In this document: piece by piece, positions 43,674-52,345 of the stretch
Layout: each line of letters starts with the position of its first letter
How positions within the stretch are numbered: the stretch's first letter is position 1
NCBI RefSeq assembly: GCF_001707885.1
Contig: NZ_MASS01000001.1
Location: 62,001-126,000, forward strand
Source: Desulfosporosinus cupriresistens
Lineage (GTDB): Bacteria; Bacillota; Desulfitobacteriia; Desulfitobacteriales; Desulfitobacteriaceae
Direction: 5' to 3'
DNA: 64,000 nucleotides
The notes under the pieces: model-generated
The model's database searches: none
What the model was told of the DNA's origin: nothing
Seen by the model: only the letters and a program-made list of their open reading frames with translations
Made by a program: the position numbers and the translations under genes

Positions 43674-44624
43674 TTAATCGTTATTTAGTGTCTTTGCGTT
43701 TTTAGTCATGATGCCCTTCACCCTGCTTGAATCATCACTTCCAAGTGCATCAACAGGAAATGTGCTGACCACAATATCACACCTCGGTATTTTCACTGAA
43801 ATCGTTTCCCTGATTTCGTGAACCATAGTGTGAACCGTTCTTTGGCTTTGATTTGGGTCAATACCGACATTAATATTGATATACCGAACTGCCCCTGAGG
43901 GTCTAATTCTGATTTCATTAATCTGAAGAACACCTGATATTTTGCTGATTTCCTTTTCGATCATTTCCTTCATGCCATTTGGTGCTGTATCCAACAAATC
44001 ATCAATGGTCTCCTTACCAAGCTTGATGCTTACCTTAATAACAAGTAGCGCAACGCCTAAAGCCGCTATTGAGTCTGCGTACTTCAAAACAGGTATGTTG
44101 AAGTAATCACCGATCCATACAAAAACTAAGCCCCCAATAACGACTGACGAGCTCCATACGTCACTACTGAAATGAAGTGCATCCGCTTCCAAGGCCTGGC
44201 TACCATGTTCCTTGGCAGCTTGCTTCAAAACTTTCACCCTTGAAGCATCAACAATGATTGAAATACTCATCGTTAATACACCCCATTGAATTCCAACCAA
44301 TTCCACACCTTTGCCGAAAAAAAGCTTTTCCACCGTTTCATAAATAATCCAGCCACAGGTCATGAAAAGCAAAACTGTTTCGATCAGCGCAGAAAAGCTT
44401 TCGATCTTGCCATGTCCGTAGTGATGCTTGGCATCTGCTGGTATGTCGGAAAACCTTACTGCAAAAAATGTTATAACTGCAGCACATAAATCCAACGCTG
44501 AATGCAGTGCCTCGGATAAAATACCTAGGCTGCCTGTAAAAATACCCACTACAATTTTCATTGATGTGAGGAAAATTGCTGCAAAAACAGAACTCAACGC
44601 TGCCTTTTGTTTATCAATCACCAT
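43674..44624 (-). CDS. Cation diffusion facilitator (CDF) metal exporter
   Basis: The protein of about 316 residues has six membrane helices with the metal-site residues visible as EALHSALDLCAAVITF (HxxxD, helix 2) and ALHFSSDVWSS (HxxxD, helix 5). A C-terminal cytoplasmic domain (ISKISGVLQINEIRIRPSG) follows. It exports Zn2+, Co2+, Ni2+, Fe2+ or Mn2+. A His in helix 2 is usual for zinc-type members, but the metal is not certain. Start at ATG 44624 or 44636. Confidence 0.92.
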   Translation of the reverse strand: MVIDKQKAALSSVFAAIFLTSMKIVVGIFTGSLGILSEALHSALDLCAAVITFFAVRFSDIPADAKHHYGHGKIESFSALIETVLLFMTCGWIIYETVEKLFFGKGVELVGIQWGVLTMSISIIVDASRVKVLKQAAKEHGSQALEADALHFSSDVWSSSVVIGGLVFVWIGDYFNIPVLKYADSIAALGVALLVIKVSIKLGKETIDDLLDTAPNGMKEMIEKEISKISGVLQINEIRIRPSGAVRYININVGIDPNQSQRTVHTMVHEIRETISVKIPRCDIVVSTFPVDALGSDDSSRVKGIMTKNAKTLNND

Positions 44625-44705
44625 GATTTTCCCCATCCTACTAACTTATTTAAGCACGCAAAAAAACACTGATTTTTTTAGTTACGCACGATGGAATGTC
44701 TAACT

Positions 44706-45122
44706 TTAGACACCCATTAATGGTAACAAATCAGAGTGATTCATACTGTGCTTGTATTTGCTCCCATAGAAGTAGAAACAGAGGAAAGGGAATAAGTGAA
44801 GAATAGAAACTTTAGAAAAGCGCATAAATCGCATATTGAATAAAACTAAGAGAATAGTTGCTAAAACAACCCTATTCAATAGTATTTGTGGCAACCTAAA
44901 TAGTTTGTTAACAAATGACTTTAATTTCTTGAGTAATTTTCTCAGATTTGCGACTGGTTTGTTATCATTTATAATATACTTAAACGAGCTTTCATAATTA
45001 TGGTGCTCAGAACTCTCAACTAAACTATGAGGCATATACACAGACATCAACGAAAATAGTAAGAGGAATATTATGCAAAACAATTTCTTTTTATGTATGA
45101 TGCTAAAACGAAATGAATTCAC
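44706..45122 (-). CDS. Unrecognised small membrane protein
   Basis: GTG 45122 is chosen because CGGAGGTGG precedes it. The roughly 138-residue protein has a hydrophobic segment near residues 12-30, a basic middle region and two C-terminal hydrophobic segments with many Phe and Arg. No family recognised. A 23-base perfect hairpin stands directly upstream of its ribosome site. Confidence 0.65.
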   Translation of the reverse strand: MNSFRFSIIHKKKLFCIIFLLLFSLMSVYMPHSLVESSEHHNYESSFKYIINDNKPVANLRKLLKKLKSFVNKLFRLPQILLNRVVLATILLVLFNMRFMRFSKVSILHLFPFLCFYFYGSKYKHSMNHSDLLPLMGV

Positions 45123-45144
45123 GAATACCACCTCCGATTTAACC

Positions 45145-45197
45145 AAAATACCTGTGGGACTATAATTTTATTAGAATTATAGTCCCACAGGTATTTT
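45145..45197. repeat. Perfect 23-base inverted repeat
   Basis: AAAATACCTGTGGGACTATA plus ATT is repeated as its exact complement after a 7-base loop. Flanking A- and T-runs make it look like a bidirectional terminator, but it lies just upstream of the gene at 44706-45122. It may also be a remnant of a small inverted-repeat element. Confidence 0.75.
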
Positions 45198-45345
45198 ATC
45201 CTGCTGCCGGCTCTTGGCCAGCCCAGCCCCACACACTTTATAGAAGTGTATCGCCTGCTCTATTAGTTAAGATATTTAATTTTTCATATTATATGTTAAA
45301 CAAATTAATTTGTCAACAGAGCTTTTGTACGATCTCAATTAGTTT

Positions 45346-45450
45346 GGTTGGCGGAATATCGAATTAATTTCTAACAAAACAAAACCTGTAATGTACAAAA
45401 AAGACCCTGGAGGTCTGACCCTAAACATGGGCGTTCCATGATCTTTCAAT
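45346..45450 (+). promoter_or_regulatory. Ni-gene leader, copy 5 (short, decayed), upstream of a cooT remnant
   Basis: A promoter-like TTGGCGGAATATCG resembles the TTGGCAGGAATTCG of leader copy 3. It precedes AAAAAAGACCCTGGAGGTC, a CCC/GGG hairpin and TTCCATGATCTTT. GACC-CTGGA-GGTC is the second hairpin of the family with one loop change. The first hairpin is absent and the terminator stem is mismatched, so this copy is probably degenerating along with the gene it served. Confidence 0.6.
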
Positions 45451-45474
45451 TTCCCAAAAAAGGCTCATACCATG

Positions 45475-45531
45475 ATGTGTGAAGCAGATACCTATCTCAA
45501 AGACCTTTCTTGGTTATCCGTATGGTTATAG
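45475..45531 (+). pseudogene. cooT: cooT remnant (first about 10 codons)
   Basis: ATG 45475 reads MCEADTYLKD, matching MCESNVYLKD at the start of the intact cooT at 55056. The similarity ends after Asp10, then unrelated codons run to a stop at 45531. The remnant overlaps the convergent end of the NikE-like gene, so a deletion joined the two. Confidence 0.75.
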
Positions 45532-46343
45532 ATTAATATAGAGTTATTAGCTCTGTTATCAGGATGGGTTACAGGTAGCGATGCAAAAAGCTGTTCAGTA
45601 TAGGGATGAGTTATTCTATAGGTCCCATCCCTGCTATCGATGACTTCCACCAGCTTGCCCGCTTGCATCACCATAATTCGATCACATATGTATTTTACCA
45701 CCCCTATATCATGCGAAATGAACAGGATAGACATCTTAAACTCTCTATTCAACTCCTTCAATAATTGGAGAATTGAAGCCTGTGCTAAAACATCAAGATT
45801 TGAAACAATTTCGTCGCAGATCAAAAGCTTCGGTTCCAAGAGAAGTGCACGGCATATATTAACTCTTTGCCGTTCTCCTCCACTTAAAGTTTTGGGAAAT
45901 CGATCCAGAATTATTTCCTTGAGCCTTACTCTTTCCAGCATCACCTTAATTATCGAATGCTTCTCTGCTCGGTTAAGATTATAATGGTTGTCTAGCGGTT
46001 CGGACAAAATGTCCCTAATAGTGAAAGAGGGATTAAGCGAAGACATGGCATCTTGGAAAATTACCTGACAGTTTTTCCTGAAGGTTTTCAATTTAGATCC
46101 TCTAAATTTTTTTATGTCCTCTCCCTGAAATACAATCTTGCCTGATGTCAAGTTTTCCAGCTTTACAAGTTGGCGAGAGAGGGTGCTTTTACCACACCCG
46201 CTTTCCCCAACAATTCCTACAATTTCATTATGCTTAATACCAAAACTCACATCACTTAAGGCCATAATCAATTCTTCATCCCTGCTCATCAGAGAAATAC
46301 TCTTTTTATAATATTTATTAAGCTCAAATACCTCCATCAACAT
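45492..46343 (-). CDS. Nickel/peptide-type ABC transporter ATPase, NikE-like
   Basis: The 283-residue ATPase of the Opp/Dpp/Nik family has Walker A GESGCGKST near residue 47, Q-loop VIFQDAMSSLNP, signature LSGGERQR and Walker B LLICDEIVSNLD. The last residues cross into the cooT remnant, so the native C-terminus may have been altered by the deletion. It overlaps the NikD-like gene by 7 bases. Confidence 0.85.
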   Translation of the reverse strand: MLMEVFELNKYYKKSISLMSRDEELIMALSDVSFGIKHNEIVGIVGESGCGKSTLSRQLVKLENLTSGKIVFQGEDIKKFRGSKLKTFRKNCQVIFQDAMSSLNPSFTIRDILSEPLDNHYNLNRAEKHSIIKVMLERVRLKEIILDRFPKTLSGGERQRVNICRALLLEPKLLICDEIVSNLDVLAQASILQLLKELNREFKMSILFISHDIGVVKYICDRIMVMQAGKLVEVIDSRDGTYRITHPYTEQLFASLPVTHPDNRANNSILIYNHTDNQERSLR

Positions 46344-47137
46344 ACTAAGCCTGCCTCTTTTCTAAACGTGGCAGAAAGTAGGGATTTAGTGTAGGGCTCC
46401 TGAGGATTGTTGAATATCTTATAGACGTTCCCTTTTTCAACAACTCTTCCTTCTTTCATTACAATGACATCATCGGCGATCTCCGCCACCACACCAAGAT
46501 CATGGGTTATCAAAAGTAGGGAGACATCAAACATTTTCCTAATCATACTAAACTGCTTCAAGATCTCTTTCTGAACGATGGCGTCGAGGGCAGTCGTCGG
46601 CTCATCCGCAATGATAATCTCCGGCTTCATCCAGATCGCAAGGGCAATCATCACCCGTTGGAGCATCCCTCCGCTTAATTGAAACGGATACTGATCTAGT
46701 ATAATGTTGGAATTCACGAAATTTAGGGTGTCTAGGATCTCAGCAATTTCCTTGTAGAACTGTTTATTTTCGCTCATACCATGGCTTTTGGCAAATTTAA
46801 AAAGTTGCTTCCCAATTTTAATACTTGGATTCAAGGAATTCATCGGATGTTGAAAGATAGAAAATATATGTCTCCCTCTAATTTCGCGCATTTCTTTGAA
46901 GCACAGATCCAACAGGTTCTTATCCTTAAATATCACCTTGCCACTCACCTTTCCGGGCAAAGGAATCATATTGATTAACGACAGGGCGGTCATACTTTTT
47001 CCGCTTCCACTTTGTCCCACGACACAGGTTATTTTCCCTACCTCGACCTCGAAGCTTATGCTGTCAACTACCCTAAAACTTCCTTCAGGTCCATTGAAAC
47101 TCACACATAAATCTTCGACTTTGAGTATACTCTCCAC
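46337..47137 (-). CDS. Nickel/peptide-type ABC transporter ATPase, NikD-like
   Basis: The 266-residue ATPase has Walker A GQSGSGKSM near residue 39, Q-loop SIFQHPMNSLNP, signature LSGGMLQR and Walker B IIIADEPTTALD. It forms the heterodimeric motor with the NikE-like protein. It is shorter than many oligopeptide ATPases and lacks the zinc-binding Oligo_HPY tail, as is usual for nickel-type NikD. Confidence 0.87.
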   Translation of the reverse strand: MESILKVEDLCVSFNGPEGSFRVVDSISFEVEVGKITCVVGQSGSGKSMTALSLINMIPLPGKVSGKVIFKDKNLLDLCFKEMREIRGRHIFSIFQHPMNSLNPSIKIGKQLFKFAKSHGMSENKQFYKEIAEILDTLNFVNSNIILDQYPFQLSGGMLQRVMIALAIWMKPEIIIADEPTTALDAIVQKEILKQFSMIRKMFDVSLLLITHDLGVVAEIADDVIVMKEGRVVEKGNVYKIFNNPQEPYTKSLLSATFRKEAGLVC

Positions 47138-47143
47138 TCTCGC

Positions 47144-47914
47144 TCATCCTCCTTTAGGCTTTACTCCTTCGATGACGATTCTTCGATGAGGACTTAGAAG
47201 TTTTTGTTTAAAAGGCATCGCATTTTTCTCTGCCTCTGCTACTTTTTCCAGCCCGTAGGTTTTAACATTACTTAAGCCACATTTATTAGCCAATGAAACA
47301 CTAGCGCGGGCGTTTTCATCCTTAATCATTGGCAGGCTTCTTTTGAGTTCTTCGTCATAATCTTGTTTGTGACTCCAAGGATTTTTGAATTCTGTTACAG
47401 CAACTAAGAGTTTACCGATAAAGATCTTCAAGGTATAAAGGGGCTTTCTATAAAACCAATCTCCATCCATAATGACAAGTTTACCTCCCGGCTTCAAGAC
47501 CCTTATCCATTCCTGGATGGCTTTTTCAGGATATTGCATCGTCCAGAGTATATGCCTATTAATGACTAGATCATAGGTGTTATCAGGTTCATCGAGGTTT
47601 TCGGCATCCCCATAACTAAATTGAATGGGAAGACCTTTCATTTCTGCCTTCCTTTTGGCTTCAGACATCATGCCCTCCGATATATCTACACCCTTAACCT
47701 TATGTCCAAGTTCCGCGAGCAAGAGAGCCAGAAATCCCGTCCCAGTTCCTACGTCCAATATCTTTAGGTTTTTTTTACCCGCAATTTGTTGCAGAGCCAG
47801 TTTCCACTGCTCTGTTTCTCCAAGGCTCTTTAACCCATGAGCATATTGTGCATCATAGTCTTTAGCATGGATATCCCAGCTTGACGCAACCTTCTGTCTG
47901 ATACTGCTATCCAT
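47144..47914 (-). CDS. Class I SAM-dependent methyltransferase within the nickel operon
   Basis: ATG 47914 lies 9 bases after GGAGG and overlaps the NikC-like stop. The 256-residue protein has motif I ILDVGTGTGFLALLLAELG near residue 53, the acidic VDISEG motif II, YDLVINRHILWTM and a VLKPGGKLVIMDGDW post-motif. It sits between permease and ATPase genes of the transporter. A second member of the same family closes the nickel-type operon at 56.5 kb. It may methylate a metallophore or metal-tetrapyrrole; inference. Confidence 0.85.
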   Translation of the reverse strand: MDSSIRQKVASSWDIHAKDYDAQYAHGLKSLGETEQWKLALQQIAGKKNLKILDVGTGTGFLALLLAELGHKVKGVDISEGMMSEAKRKAEMKGLPIQFSYGDAENLDEPDNTYDLVINRHILWTMQYPEKAIQEWIRVLKPGGKLVIMDGDWFYRKPLYTLKIFIGKLLVAVTEFKNPWSHKQDYDEELKRSLPMIKDENARASVSLANKCGLSNVKTYGLEKVAEAEKNAMPFKQKLLSPHRRIVIEGVKPKGG

Positions 47915-48753
47915 CAAATGTCGCCTCCCTGTATTCCGTATTTTTTCTTCAATGATTCTCCCAGAAAGTTAATGGCAAGTAAGGAGACTACAATCATTAG
48001 CCCCGGAAAGACTCCCCCCCACCATGCTCCAATCAGCATGTCGTTTTGGGCATTATTGAGCATATTTCCCCAGGATGGCGTCTGGGGCGGTATACCAATG
48101 CCCAGAAAGCTTAAGGAAACCTCGGTAAAGACTGCATGGGCGCAGTTAAATATAGATATTACAAAAATGGCTGAGAGACTATTTCTCAGTAAATGGTTTA
48201 CAAGGATCTTCCGAGGTGGAGTGCCAAGAATATGTGCTGCCTTGACAAACTCTTTCTCTTTGAGTTCCATAAACTGAGAACGGACAATTCTTGCCGTGGT
48301 CATCCACCCTGTCAAACCAATAATCAAGATTAAACTAACGGTACCGCCTCGTGTAATCGCCTGTAAAGCCATCATAATAATCAGAGTAGGAATTGCCAGC
48401 AAGGCTTCCAATATGCGCATCATCAAGCTATCCCACCATCCCCCTATATATCCACTGATGCCGCCAAACAAGGTTCCAACGACTGTCGATAACAATACTG
48501 ACAGGATTGACACGCTAAGGGATATTCGTCCTCCATATAAGATTCTTGAATAGATGTCTCTACCCATATTATCCGTACCAAATACATTGTTGGCACTCGG
48601 CGAAGAAAACACATTTTTTAAGTTTACTTCAGTTGGATTATGGGTTGCAAAAACATTCGCAAAGACAGCCAAAAGTACAATAACAGTTAGTATTCCTCCC
48701 CACAAAAGCAGGGAACGATCACTCTTAGTTGTTAATCGCTTAAAATTTTTCAT
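47914..48753 (-). CDS. ABC transporter permease, NikC-like
   Basis: This 279-residue binding-protein-dependent permease has an N-terminal helix, FGTDNMGRDIYSRILYGGRISLSV, and the EAA loop 'KAAHILGTPPRKILVNHLL' near residues 180-198. The NikC/DppC signature region GIGIPPQTPSWGNML is present. It forms the membrane channel with the NikB-like protein and overlaps it by 4 bases. Confidence 0.88.
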   Translation of the reverse strand: MKNFKRLTTKSDRSLLLWGGILTVIVLLAVFANVFATHNPTEVNLKNVFSSPSANNVFGTDNMGRDIYSRILYGGRISLSVSILSVLLSTVVGTLFGGISGYIGGWWDSLMMRILEALLAIPTLIIMMALQAITRGGTVSLILIIGLTGWMTTARIVRSQFMELKEKEFVKAAHILGTPPRKILVNHLLRNSLSAIFVISIFNCAHAVFTEVSLSFLGIGIPPQTPSWGNMLNNAQNDMLIGAWWGGVFPGLMIVVSLLAINFLGESLKKKYGIQGGDI

Positions 48754-49718
48754 TTTGCAACTTGTCTCCTAAGTTTAGGATTAACGAGCAGGGATAGTAT
48801 ATCTGTGATCAGCAAACTTGTAACAACGATGATTCCTGCCAGCATAATGCAGCCCATCAGAACGGGGTAATCCCGTGTAGTTGTTGCCTTAACTGAAAGC
48901 TGTCCTAACCCAGCCCAAGAAAACACGGATTCAATAACGATTGACCCTCCAAAAAAACCCGGTATAGTAATGCCCAGATAGTTAATATATGGCACGATGG
49001 CATTTTTCAGGATTCCTTTCACCAGAAACCGTTCCTCCATACCGTTGGCACGGGCTACCTGTACATAATAGAGTTTGTTTTCTTCTTTAATTTTCTCCTG
49101 GATAAACCGTGCATAAAGTCCGATATGGGCAGAGGCCATGACAATTGTCGGGAGAATAAGATGCTTAAGGCGATCAACGAAGTCACCACCCTCTCTAAGA
49201 CTTTCCGTTCCCGATGAGGGCAGGATGTGTAGATAGACAGAAAAAACAAGAATGCCTATGATCCCCAACCAAAAGGCTGGAATAGAGCTAAAGATGATAC
49301 TCGCTACCGACAATCCCTTATCCCAGAAGGAGTCTTCATGAAGCCCCCCTTTAAGTCCTAGGAGAATCGAAAATACGATAATTAGGATCATGGAACTTGA
49401 AAAGAGAATGAGAGTATGGGGAAGCCTCTCGCGTAGAATGTCTATGACCTTCCTACCTTCACGGTAAGATACGCCCAGATCGCCCTTTAGCATCTGTCCC
49501 GCCCATTTCAAGTATCGCTCAGTTATGGGCTTGTCTACTCCGAAGGTGTTGTTAATTCTTATTCGTTCAGCCGCTGTTAGCCTCTGAGCTTGGCTTCCAA
49601 ACAGTGCTAAGGCCGGGTCTCCAGGAGCCGCATTGATGATGGCAAAGGATATTATACTTACAAAAATAAGCACGATGAGCCCTTGAGCCACCCTTCCCAA
49701 AATAAAGCGGCTAATCAT
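48750..49718 (-). CDS. ABC transporter permease, NikB-like
   Basis: The 322-residue permease has the N-terminal [20 protein letters not shown] helix, [33 protein letters not shown] and the EAA loop [20 protein letters not shown], all typical of NikB/DppB. It overlaps the binding-protein gene by 8 bases. Confidence 0.88.
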   Translation of the reverse strand: MISRFILGRVAQGLIVLIFVSIISFAIINAAPGDPALALFGSQAQRLTAAERIRINNTFGVDKPITERYLKWAGQMLKGDLGVSYREGRKVIDILRERLPHTLILFSSSMILIIVFSILLGLKGGLHEDSFWDKGLSVASIIFSSIPAFWLGIIGILVFSVYLHILPSSGTESLREGGDFVDRLKHLILPTIVMASAHIGLYARFIQEKIKEENKLYYVQVARANGMEERFLVKGILKNAIVPYINYLGITIPGFFGGSIVIESVFSWAGLGQLSVKATTTRDYPVLMGCIMLAGIIVVTSLLITDILSLLVNPKLRRQVAK

Positions 49719-51306
49719 TCATCGTCCACTCCTCAAGATTCCACAAAAAGCCCGCTCCATGGTGTCCAAGCGTCCGTTCTTTTATTCCGCTGATCTTCTT
49801 GTTGGCACCGTAAAGCGCTTTTAGATAAACGATAAAGTTATAGGGTGGATCTTCAGAAATCGCTTGCTGGAATTCCTGATACAATGCTTTCTTCTGTTCA
49901 GGATCAACCGCGATTCTTCCTTTGAACAAGAGCTCGTCAACTTTCGGATCATTATAGGAACCGAAATTATACCCATTGTTGCCAATTTGGCTTGAATGGA
50001 AGAGAGAGTAGGTCATGGCATCAGCATCGAACGGACTACCCCAGCCCAAGACAAAGGCATCACATTTATCTATCTTGATAACGCTCCAGTCAAGGGCGTC
50101 AACTTTCACCTCGGCTCCAATTTTTTTGAATTGCGAGGCCAGATAGTTTGCCATATTAACCCTTACTTCGTCGGTAACCGGAGTCGTGAGAGTAAAGGCA
50201 AGTTTTTTGCCGTTTTTCTGCCTGACACCATCACTGCCTTTTATCCAACCGGCTTTATCTAGAAGTTCTTCAGCTTTTGGCTGATTATACTCGTATTTTT
50301 CGATAGCGTCGTTTTTATACTGATTCATCTGTATCGGAGAATAAGCGGCCGATCCATAGCCCATCAAAATCCCATCTACCACAGCTTTCCTATCTACAGC
50401 ATAGTTGAAAGCCTTCCTTACATTGACATCCTTCCACAAGTCATTGTTCAGATTGTACATCATACACCTGTAATCAGCCGTAGGAACCTTGTACACAGTC
50501 ACCTTACCTGTCTTCTCGATTTTTTCAACCTGACTGGGTTCAAGAAAGGCCATGTCAACTTCTCCAGTTTCAAGTTGAAGCGCTCTTACATTTCCATCAG
50601 GCAAGAACTTAAATACCACCGTATTAATTGAAGCTACTTTACCATTAAAATCTTTAAAAGCTTTGAGAGTAAGACTTTTTCCTTTTTCCCATTTATCAAA
50701 CATATACGGCCCAGATCCAATCGGTTTTTGATTAAATTCGGCTGTATTTATGTCCTTACCATCAAAGGCATGTTTAGGAACAATACCGATCGTCAACTTA
50801 TCTAAAATTGAAGGAAAGGGATCTTTTAGATTGACCTTTACCTCATAATCATCAACAGCTTCAACTGATCTAACTTCCAAGAACTCAGCTTTCTGTGTTG
50901 AAGTCGTTTTTGCGTCGAGGATACTACTGATCGTAAAAGCAACATCTTCAGCCTTCAACTCTGTTCCATCCTGAAATTTGATTCCTTTCTTCAATTTGAA
51001 GTCATAGACAAGGTTATCAGTGGATACCGTATACGATTCGGCGATGTCTTTCTGTGGTACGTTCTTTTCATCGAACCTCATCAGGCCCCTGAAAATAAGG
51101 TCATCCAAATTCGTTGTCCCTAAAACTGGATTTATTTTTTCATACTCGGTCTCAGCCGCATAGATCAGGGTTTTCTCACTCTTCGTTGTTTTGGTTGGAA
51201 CTGTATTTGAAGTTGTGTTTGAACACCCTGTCAATAGAACAGCTACGAGCAAGGTTGCGACCATTAAAATAGATATAGATTTTTTCATCCTCATCCTCAT
51301 TCTCAT
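49711..51306 (-). CDS. ABC transporter substrate-binding lipoprotein, NikA-like (family 5)
   Basis: The 531-residue SBP_bac_5 protein has lipobox VLLTGCSN (Cys28) and the family text '[19 protein letters not shown]', [20 protein letters not shown] and [13 protein letters not shown]. Family 5 includes oligopeptide and nickel receptors, so substrate is not decided by sequence alone. The leader it shares with NikMQO and cooT points to nickel. The N-terminus MRMRMRMKK is a short coding repeat. Confidence 0.85.
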   Translation of the reverse strand: MRMRMRMKKSISILMVATLLVAVLLTGCSNTTSNTVPTKTTKSEKTLIYAAETEYEKINPVLGTTNLDDLIFRGLMRFDEKNVPQKDIAESYTVSTDNLVYDFKLKKGIKFQDGTELKAEDVAFTISSILDAKTTSTQKAEFLEVRSVEAVDDYEVKVNLKDPFPSILDKLTIGIVPKHAFDGKDINTAEFNQKPIGSGPYMFDKWEKGKSLTLKAFKDFNGKVASINTVVFKFLPDGNVRALQLETGEVDMAFLEPSQVEKIEKTGKVTVYKVPTADYRCMMYNLNNDLWKDVNVRKAFNYAVDRKAVVDGILMGYGSAAYSPIQMNQYKNDAIEKYEYNQPKAEELLDKAGWIKGSDGVRQKNGKKLAFTLTTPVTDEVRVNMANYLASQFKKIGAEVKVDALDWSVIKIDKCDAFVLGWGSPFDADAMTYSLFHSSQIGNNGYNFGSYNDPKVDELLFKGRIAVDPEQKKALYQEFQQAISEDPPYNFIVYLKALYGANKKISGIKERTLGHHGAGFLWNLEEWTMND

Positions 51307-51442
51307 TCCCCTTTCCCTTTCCCTTCTCCTTTAAGTTTTTCTTTGGCGCTAACTCCCTAACATTGGTTTCTTTAGATTATCCGAGTCTTCTACGTTAATA
51401 CTTGGATCTGTGCTCTGGGGATGCCCCTTACCACCTCCTTTC

Positions 51443-51545
51443 AAGGGTAAAAAAGAGACCACGAAAGTCTGACTCTACTAAAAGTCAGACCTCCATGGTC
51501 TTTGCAAATACCTTCATGGTCTTGCTCTGCGATATTTTTCTTTGT
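51443..51545 (-). promoter_or_regulatory. Ni-gene leader, copy 2 (NikABCDE-like operon)
   Basis: The minus strand reads ATATCGCAGAGC, AAGACCATGAAGGT, ATTTGC, AAAGACCATGGAGGTC, a GTCTGACT/AGTCAGAC hairpin, then TTTCGTGGTCTCTTTTTT and GAAAGGAGGTGG. Bases 51517-51485 encode MKVFAKTMEV and a stop. Relative to copy 1, the two changes in this frame are GTG to GTA and GTT to GTC, both synonymous. It lies about 140 bases upstream of the NikA-like gene. Confidence 0.82.
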
Positions 51546-51586
51546 TCAACTGTATTCTCTCGCCATTCCACAAATTTCTTCTAAGT

Positions 51587-52345
51587 TTACGTTTTTCCCA
51601 TCCCACAGACTGGACAGTTTTGAATGGTCAGCGGCACCTCGAGTCCGCACTCGTCCATTAAGTCTGCATTCACAAGGATTTCTGACGTAAGTCCGTCGGC
51701 TATAATTTCTCCGTTTTTCATGACAATAGTCCTATCACAACTCTCGTAGATCATATCCAAATCGTGACTTGTGATAATTTTCGAGTGTTTAAAGCTCTTC
51801 AACAGCTCTATGACCCTGCGTCTGGATTTTGGATCGAGCGCAGCAGTGGGTTCATCCATTAACAGAACATCCGGTTGCATGGAAAGCACGGAGGCAATGG
51901 CCGCAGCGCGCTTTTCCCCTCCTGACAGTTTAAAAGGTGCTCTGTCTTTCAAATGAACTATTCCGACCTTTTCTAAGGCTTCAAGGACACGTCGTTCGAC
52001 TTCCTTTTCGTCAAGTTTATAATTGCGAGGGCCAAAGGCGACATCATCATAGACAGTTGTCATGAATAACTGATCGTCTGGGTCCTGAAAGACCATACCC
52101 AATCTTTGCCGAATCATGGGGAGTGTCTTTTTTGCAACTCGAACATCTCCCACACAAACTTCACCCTGGCTCGGAAAAAGAACCCCCATAAGCAACATGA
52201 GTAGCGTAGATTTTCCTGCTCCGTTGGCTCCTATGATTCCCACAGACTCGCCATGATGGACGCAAAAGGAGATCCCTTTGACCGCTTTATGTTCATCTGG
52301 ATAACTATAATGCAGATCCTTTACCTCAAGTTTATGATGACTCAT
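51587..52345 (-). CDS. cbiO: Nickel ECF transporter ATPase (NikO/CbiO-like)
   Basis: I use ATG 52345 (MSHHKLEVKDLHYSYPDEHK), which overlaps the NikQ-like stop as ATGA; the frame is open further upstream without a site. The 252-residue ABC ATPase has Walker A GANGAGKST, VFQDPDDQLF, signature LSGGEKRAAA and Walker B VLLMDEPTAALD. A C-terminal CPVC pair is present. It powers the transporter formed with the next two genes. Confidence 0.9.
   Translation of the reverse strand: MSHHKLEVKDLHYSYPDEHKAVKGISFCVHHGESVGIIGANGAGKSTLLMLLMGVLFPSQGEVCVGDVRVAKKTLPMIRQRLGMVFQDPDDQLFMTTVYDDVAFGPRNYKLDEKEVERRVLEALEKVGIVHLKDRAPFKLSGGEKRAAAIASVLSMQPDVLLMDEPTAALDPKSRRRVIELLKSFKHSKIITSHDLDMIYESCDRTIVMKNGEIIADGLTSEILVNADLMDECGLEVPLTIQNCPVCGMGKT

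Noticed and set aside
51443..51545. The leader as a known NiCo (czcD) or cobalamin riboswitch
   Set aside because: It lacks the four-way-junction layout expected of NiCo and any B12 box; the conserved parts are two ACC-AUGRA-GGU hairpins.
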